From: Deltaproteobacteria bacterium
Lineage (GTDB): Bacteria; Desulfobacterota; G020345765
NCBI GenBank assembly: GCA_030616835.1
Contig: JAUWWP010000131.1
Location: 1 to 7,078, forward strand
Reading direction: 5' to 3'
Length of the DNA: 7,078 nucleotides
The notes below the pieces were generated by a model. That model saw nothing but the letters and a program-made list of their open reading frames with translations. It ran no database searches and was not told where the DNA came from. Position numbers and translations under genes: made by a program. Positions 5,536 to 7,078 of the stretch are shown here, piece by piece; position 1 is the stretch's first letter, and every line of letters begins with the position of its first letter.

Positions 5536-5600
5536 TGCGTTTCTACTTTTCTGGATTATTTAAATCAAATGGTCACTTTATGGAGAAGAGCCAATTTTAA
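5535..5600 (+). pseudogene. 21-codon stub resembling the start of the downstream radical SAM gene
   Basis: A GTG at 5535-5537 overlaps the preceding TAG by one base, and the frame ends with TAA at 5598-5600. The peptide begins VRFYFSGLFKSNGHF. Compared with KRILLSGIFKPCG at the start of the 5676 protein it shares the pattern R...SG(I/L)FK..G. It may be the remnant of a gene once coupled to the 4168 gene and then truncated, with the next family member surviving at 5676. The match spans only about a dozen residues, so chance is not excluded. It could also be a short coupled peptide. Confidence 0.3.
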
Positions 5601-5614
5601 AAGACTTTTTAGAT

Positions 5615-5655
5615 GGAGAAGGGGGAAAATCAGCAATCCTTCTCTATTTTTCTTC
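5615..5655 (+). terminator. Terminator- or attenuator-like hairpin before the fourth radical SAM gene
   Basis: GAGAAGG (5616-5622) pairs exactly with CCTTCTC (5638-5644), extendable by a G-T pair, across a 15-base loop, and is followed by TATTTTTCTT. This fits a weak Rho-independent terminator for the 2654-5535 operon. Only about 20 bases separate the T-run from the ATG at 5676, too few for a separate promoter. It therefore either leaks or acts as an attenuator. Confidence 0.4.
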
Positions 5656-5675
5656 TGCGTGGTAGAATTAAAGAA

Positions 5676-7078
5676 ATGAAGAAAAGAATACTCTTGAGCG
5701 GGATATTCAAGCCCTGCGGAGTGGACGATGCCTACGGCAGGAAGGAAAACAAGGCTGAGTTATTTCACAATCAGCTCACCCGAAACCAGGGTATCTTCAG
5801 TATGCGTCATTCCGACCAAACCTATGGTCTCCACCTGATAGCTAACAACATCACTCACCCTACCACTGTTTTAGACTGGCCCACCTTGGATCTTTACCAG
5901 AAGGAGCTTGCAGGTGGCTATGACTATATCGGGGTAGGGTTTATACCTCCAAATGTCATGAAGATGAAGAGAATGGTGGAGCTGGCGAGAGAGCTCTCCC
6001 CCCACTCCAAGATTATCATTGGTGGCTTTGGCACTGCCATTGAGGATATAGAATACCTGGTGGATGTAGATTATGTATGCCAGGGTGAGGGGATCAGGTT
6101 TATGAGAAACCTGTTAGGAGACCCCCCGGAGTTTGAGTTCAGGCATCCCATTATGGGTTCCACTGTTTTAGAGTTCATGGGAATCCCCATTTACTATATC
6201 TCCAAGCTTCTAAAACCGCTGGGTATTAGCACCTTTACTCCTGCCCTGTCCACCGGGTTGGGGTGTGTCCACAACTGCGATTTTTGCCTCACCAGCCACT
6301 TTTTTGAGTGTCGCTACCTCCCCTTTATGCGCAGCGGTAAAGAGATATTTGAGGAGATGGTTCGACAGGAGGGGATAGTCAAGGAGAAGAAATTTGCCTT
6401 GGTAGGGGATGAAAATTTCTTGAGTGATAAGGATAGGGCGGAAGAGTTATGGGAGTGTATGAGGGATTCAAAGAGACTATTCAACTTTTCAGTGGTATTT
6501 TCCTCAGCAGACTTTCTAAAGAACTATGAGCCAGAATTTTTAGCCGAGCTGGGGATAGACAGGCTCTGGATTGGGATAGAGTCCCAGGTGATCCCGTTTT
6601 CGAAGAATGAAGGGGTAAACCTGAAAGGGATGATGGAGGAGCTGGGAAGATACGGGATCAAGACCATACTCTCGTCCATCCTTTGTCTGGAAGGACATAC
6701 CAGAGACAATATCAGAAAAGATATTGATCTTCATCTCTCCCTCAGGCCTACCTACAGCCAGTTTGCCCTTCTCTCCCCCCTACCCGGCACCCCTTTGTGG
6801 CAGAGTCTTATTGGTGAAGGAAGGATCATTCATTCCCTCCCCTGGGAGGATCGCCATGCCATGAAGCAGATATGGTTCAATCATCCTGAATTCAGCCTGC
6901 AAGACTCTGAGAATATCCAGAGGGAGGCCTATGCCAGGGACTATGAGGAAATGGGACCATCTTGCCTTAGGGAGTTTGAGATAAATTTCAACTATTACCT
7001 GAGATTTAAGGACTCCAAGAACTGGATGCTGAAAGAGAGGGCAGAAAGGATGAAGGATGAGATTATGTGGTATCCGGT
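5676..7078 (+). CDS. B12-binding-type radical SAM protein, 3' end outside window
   Basis: The frame is open from ATG 5676 to the right edge, 467 codons plus two bases. The N-terminus MKKRILLSGIFKPCG looks like a first beta strand. YDYIGVGFIPP (82-92), KIIIGGFGTA (112-121) and VCQGEG (134-139) mark a cobalamin-binding-type domain. GLGCVHNCDFC carries the cluster ligands C197, C201 and C204. VGDENF (243-248), WIGIES (298-303) and LLSPLPGT (365-372) follow in barrel order. After the barrel come an acidic/aromatic stretch and charged sequence still running at the edge. An in-frame ATG at 5613 would add 21 residues, but its region forms the terminator-like hairpin and does not resemble the family, so 5676 is preferred. 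No clear Shine-Dalgarno sequence is seen. By eye the gene is more GC-rich than the one ending at 5535, which may mean a different origin. The substrate is unknown. Confidence 0.88.
   Translation, partial: MKKRILLSGIFKPCGVDDAYGRKENKAELFHNQLTRNQGIFSMRHSDQTYGLHLIANNITHPTTVLDWPTLDLYQKELAGGYDYIGVGFIPPNVMKMKRMVELARELSPHSKIIIGGFGTAIEDIEYLVDVDYVCQGEGIRFMRNLLGDPPEFEFRHPIMGSTVLEFMGIPIYYISKLLKPLGISTFTPALSTGLGCVHNCDFCLTSHFFECRYLPFMRSGKEIFEEMVRQEGIVKEKKFALVGDENFLSDKDRAEELWECMRDSKRLFNFSVVFSSADFLKNYEPEFLAELGIDRLWIGIESQVIPFSKNEGVNLKGMMEELGRYGIKTILSSILCLEGHTRDNIRKDIDLHLSLRPTYSQFALLSPLPGTPLWQSLIGEGRIIHSLPWEDRHAMKQIWFNHPEFSLQDSENIQREAYARDYEEMGPSCLREFEINFNYYLRFKDSKNWMLKERAERMKDEIMWYP

Noticed and set aside
5613..5675. 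Upstream in-frame ATG at 5613 for the fourth radical SAM gene
   Set aside because: The added 21 residues do not look like the family N-terminus, the DNA forms a terminator-like hairpin with a T-run, and MKKRILLSG at 5676 is a typical first strand.
6524..6734. Two overlapping minus-strand ORFs of 61 and 64 codons
   Set aside because: They are antisense to the open radical SAM frame from 5676, which has clear motifs across this stretch.

Overview
This window is a stretch of bacterial chromosome, probably from an uncultured anaerobe. Four genes or gene parts encode cobalamin-binding-type radical SAM enzymes with an oxygen-sensitive CX3CX2C iron-sulfur motif. Base composition is AT-rich to moderate. 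The one long non-coding stretch is full of short palindromic and dispersed repeats, including forms of CCTGAGC..TCGAAGG, that I associate with genomes of candidate phyla such as Omnitrophota. That placement is an inference from style, not from a marker gene. No rRNA, tRNA, CRISPR array, transposase or phage gene was found.

Layout. Bases 1-271 are the 3' end of a radical SAM gene that begins outside the window. It is followed by a 27-codon ORF (276-359) that looks like the head of another radical SAM gene and runs into a gene for a membrane-anchored alkaline-phosphatase-superfamily phosphodiesterase (347-1741). Bases 1742-2653 hold no large gene. They contain hairpins, dispersed repeats, a possible minus-strand small gene of 43 codons with a promoter-like sequence and ideal ribosome binding site (2240-2371), and a good plus-strand promoter candidate (2601-2629). 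Next come two tightly spaced genes for B12-binding-type radical SAM proteins (2654-4159 and 4168-5535). A short spacer of 140 bases follows, containing a 21-codon stub ORF and a terminator-like hairpin. A fourth radical SAM gene starts at 5676 and is cut by the right edge.

Relations between genes. The last 88 residues of the 2654-4159 protein and the partial protein at the left edge are about 76 percent identical by hand count. The stub at 276 sits in the same position relative to its upstream gene as the 4168 gene does to its own. The simplest reading is an ancestral duplicated pair (A-B, A'-B') in which the first B copy was reduced to its start when the phosphodiesterase gene came to lie there. 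The second stub, at 5535, resembles the start of the 5676 protein, so the locus may be a tandem radical SAM array that grows by duplication and loses copies by truncation.

Function. The proteins resemble the BchE/HpnP-like superfamily of cobalamin-binding radical SAM enzymes, which methylate or rearrange unactivated carbons. The hydrophobic and basic C-terminal tails of two of them, plus a neighbouring membrane-anchored phosphodiesterase, fit modification of a lipid or other membrane-associated product. The sequence does not reveal the substrate, and no known pathway could be matched.
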